From positions 1 to 32,932 of the forward strand of contig JAIVHC010000010.1 of the NCBI GenBank assembly GCA_020201305.1: a DNA stretch of 32,932 nucleotides, written 5' to 3'. Under the pieces are notes generated by a model. It searched no databases. It worked only from the letters and a program-made list of their open reading frames with translations, and was not told the origin of the DNA. Made by a program: the position numbers and the translations under genes. The stretch comes from Geobacteraceae bacterium. Lineage in GTDB: Bacteria; Desulfobacterota; Desulfuromonadia; Desulfuromonadales; Desulfuromonadaceae. This document shows positions 32,557 to 32,932 of the stretch, in pieces (within the stretch, counting starts at the first letter, position 1; every line of letters starts with the position of its first letter).

Positions 32557-32708
32557 TGATGCTTTCGCAAAAAATCATAAGGTGGCTAAGCAAAAATTTC
32601 GACCTACAAGGCCTGGTGGTTTTTCAGGGACGAAGGCATCCATCAGGTATGTCGAGGTCCTGAAAAAACGCCGTAACGCCGAAGGGCGAACTTTTTGCGA
32701 CGCCATCA
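32557..32708. mobile_element. MITE-like / non-autonomous repeat element with imperfect terminal inverted repeats
   Basis: Left end tgatgctttcgcaaaaaat (32557-32575) and right end actttttgcgacgccatca (32690-32708) are inverted repeats differing at a few positions; no convincing coding content between. Confidence 0.5.
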
Positions 32709-32760
32709 TTATTTACCCTTATTCATTCTGTATGTGAACTGTTATACGAAGATGCTAGCA

Positions 32761-32766
32761 TATAAT
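32761..32766 (+). promoter_or_regulatory. Possible -10 box (TATAAT) reading towards the right window edge
   Basis: Exact TATAAT consensus just after the palindrome ATGCTAGCAT (32752-32761); the -35 is weak. Confidence 0.3.
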
Positions 32767-32932
32767 GGATGTCCAGACCATACATACAAGCGTAGCATCA
32801 GGACAGGTGTAATTTAAGGGCTGAATTTAAAATGATCAGAAATTTGTAGCTAAATTTTTTTATTTCAGAGGTCGAATAAAGGGTTGAGTTGTTTACGCTG
32901 ATAGATTAGTCTTTGTTTAGCGTGAGGACAAG

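Noticed and set aside
32546-32737. 63-aa ORF MMLFDAFAKNHKVAKQ... as a small protein gene
   Set aside because: It overlaps the MITE-like repeat and has no clear RBS or family resemblance.
1-32932. CRISPR arrays, tRNA/rRNA genes, toxin-antitoxin or phage-defence cassettes
   Set aside because: I saw no regularly spaced repeats, tRNA-like cloverleaf segments, rRNA signatures or defence-type protein motifs.

Overview
The window starts in the 3' end of tuf and runs through a near-canonical S10-spc-alpha ribosomal protein superoperon: rpsJ to rplQ, including secY, adk, map, rpmJ and rpoA. A perfect 15-bp stem terminator ends this block about 30 nt before a trp operon (trpE-G-D-C-F-B). A DEAD-box helicase and a family-5-type uracil-DNA glycosylase sit between trpB and trpA. 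Next come accD, folC, lptD, a J-domain protein and an FNT-family transporter, then aat, clpA and clpS on the minus strand. Gene content and order (trp-accD-folC, the J-domain protein family, zinc-type S14) suggest a Desulfuromonadales/Geobacter-like Desulfobacterota genome; this is inference only. The strongest anomaly is a set of six otherwise well-conserved genes (rplD, rpsK, trpG, lptD, the FNT gene, clpA) that each appear to lack an internal block of roughly 80-280 bp. Four of the six are out of frame. Two are core ribosomal proteins, so recurrent assembly or scaffolding collapse is a better explanation than biology, and it should be settled with reads. Other items are a roughly 150-bp MITE-like element with imperfect terminal inverted repeats upstream of clpS, a symmetric inverted repeat in the trpA leader, and the direct ribosomal-operon/trp-operon junction. 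I found no convincing novel defence system, CRISPR array, tRNA or rRNA.
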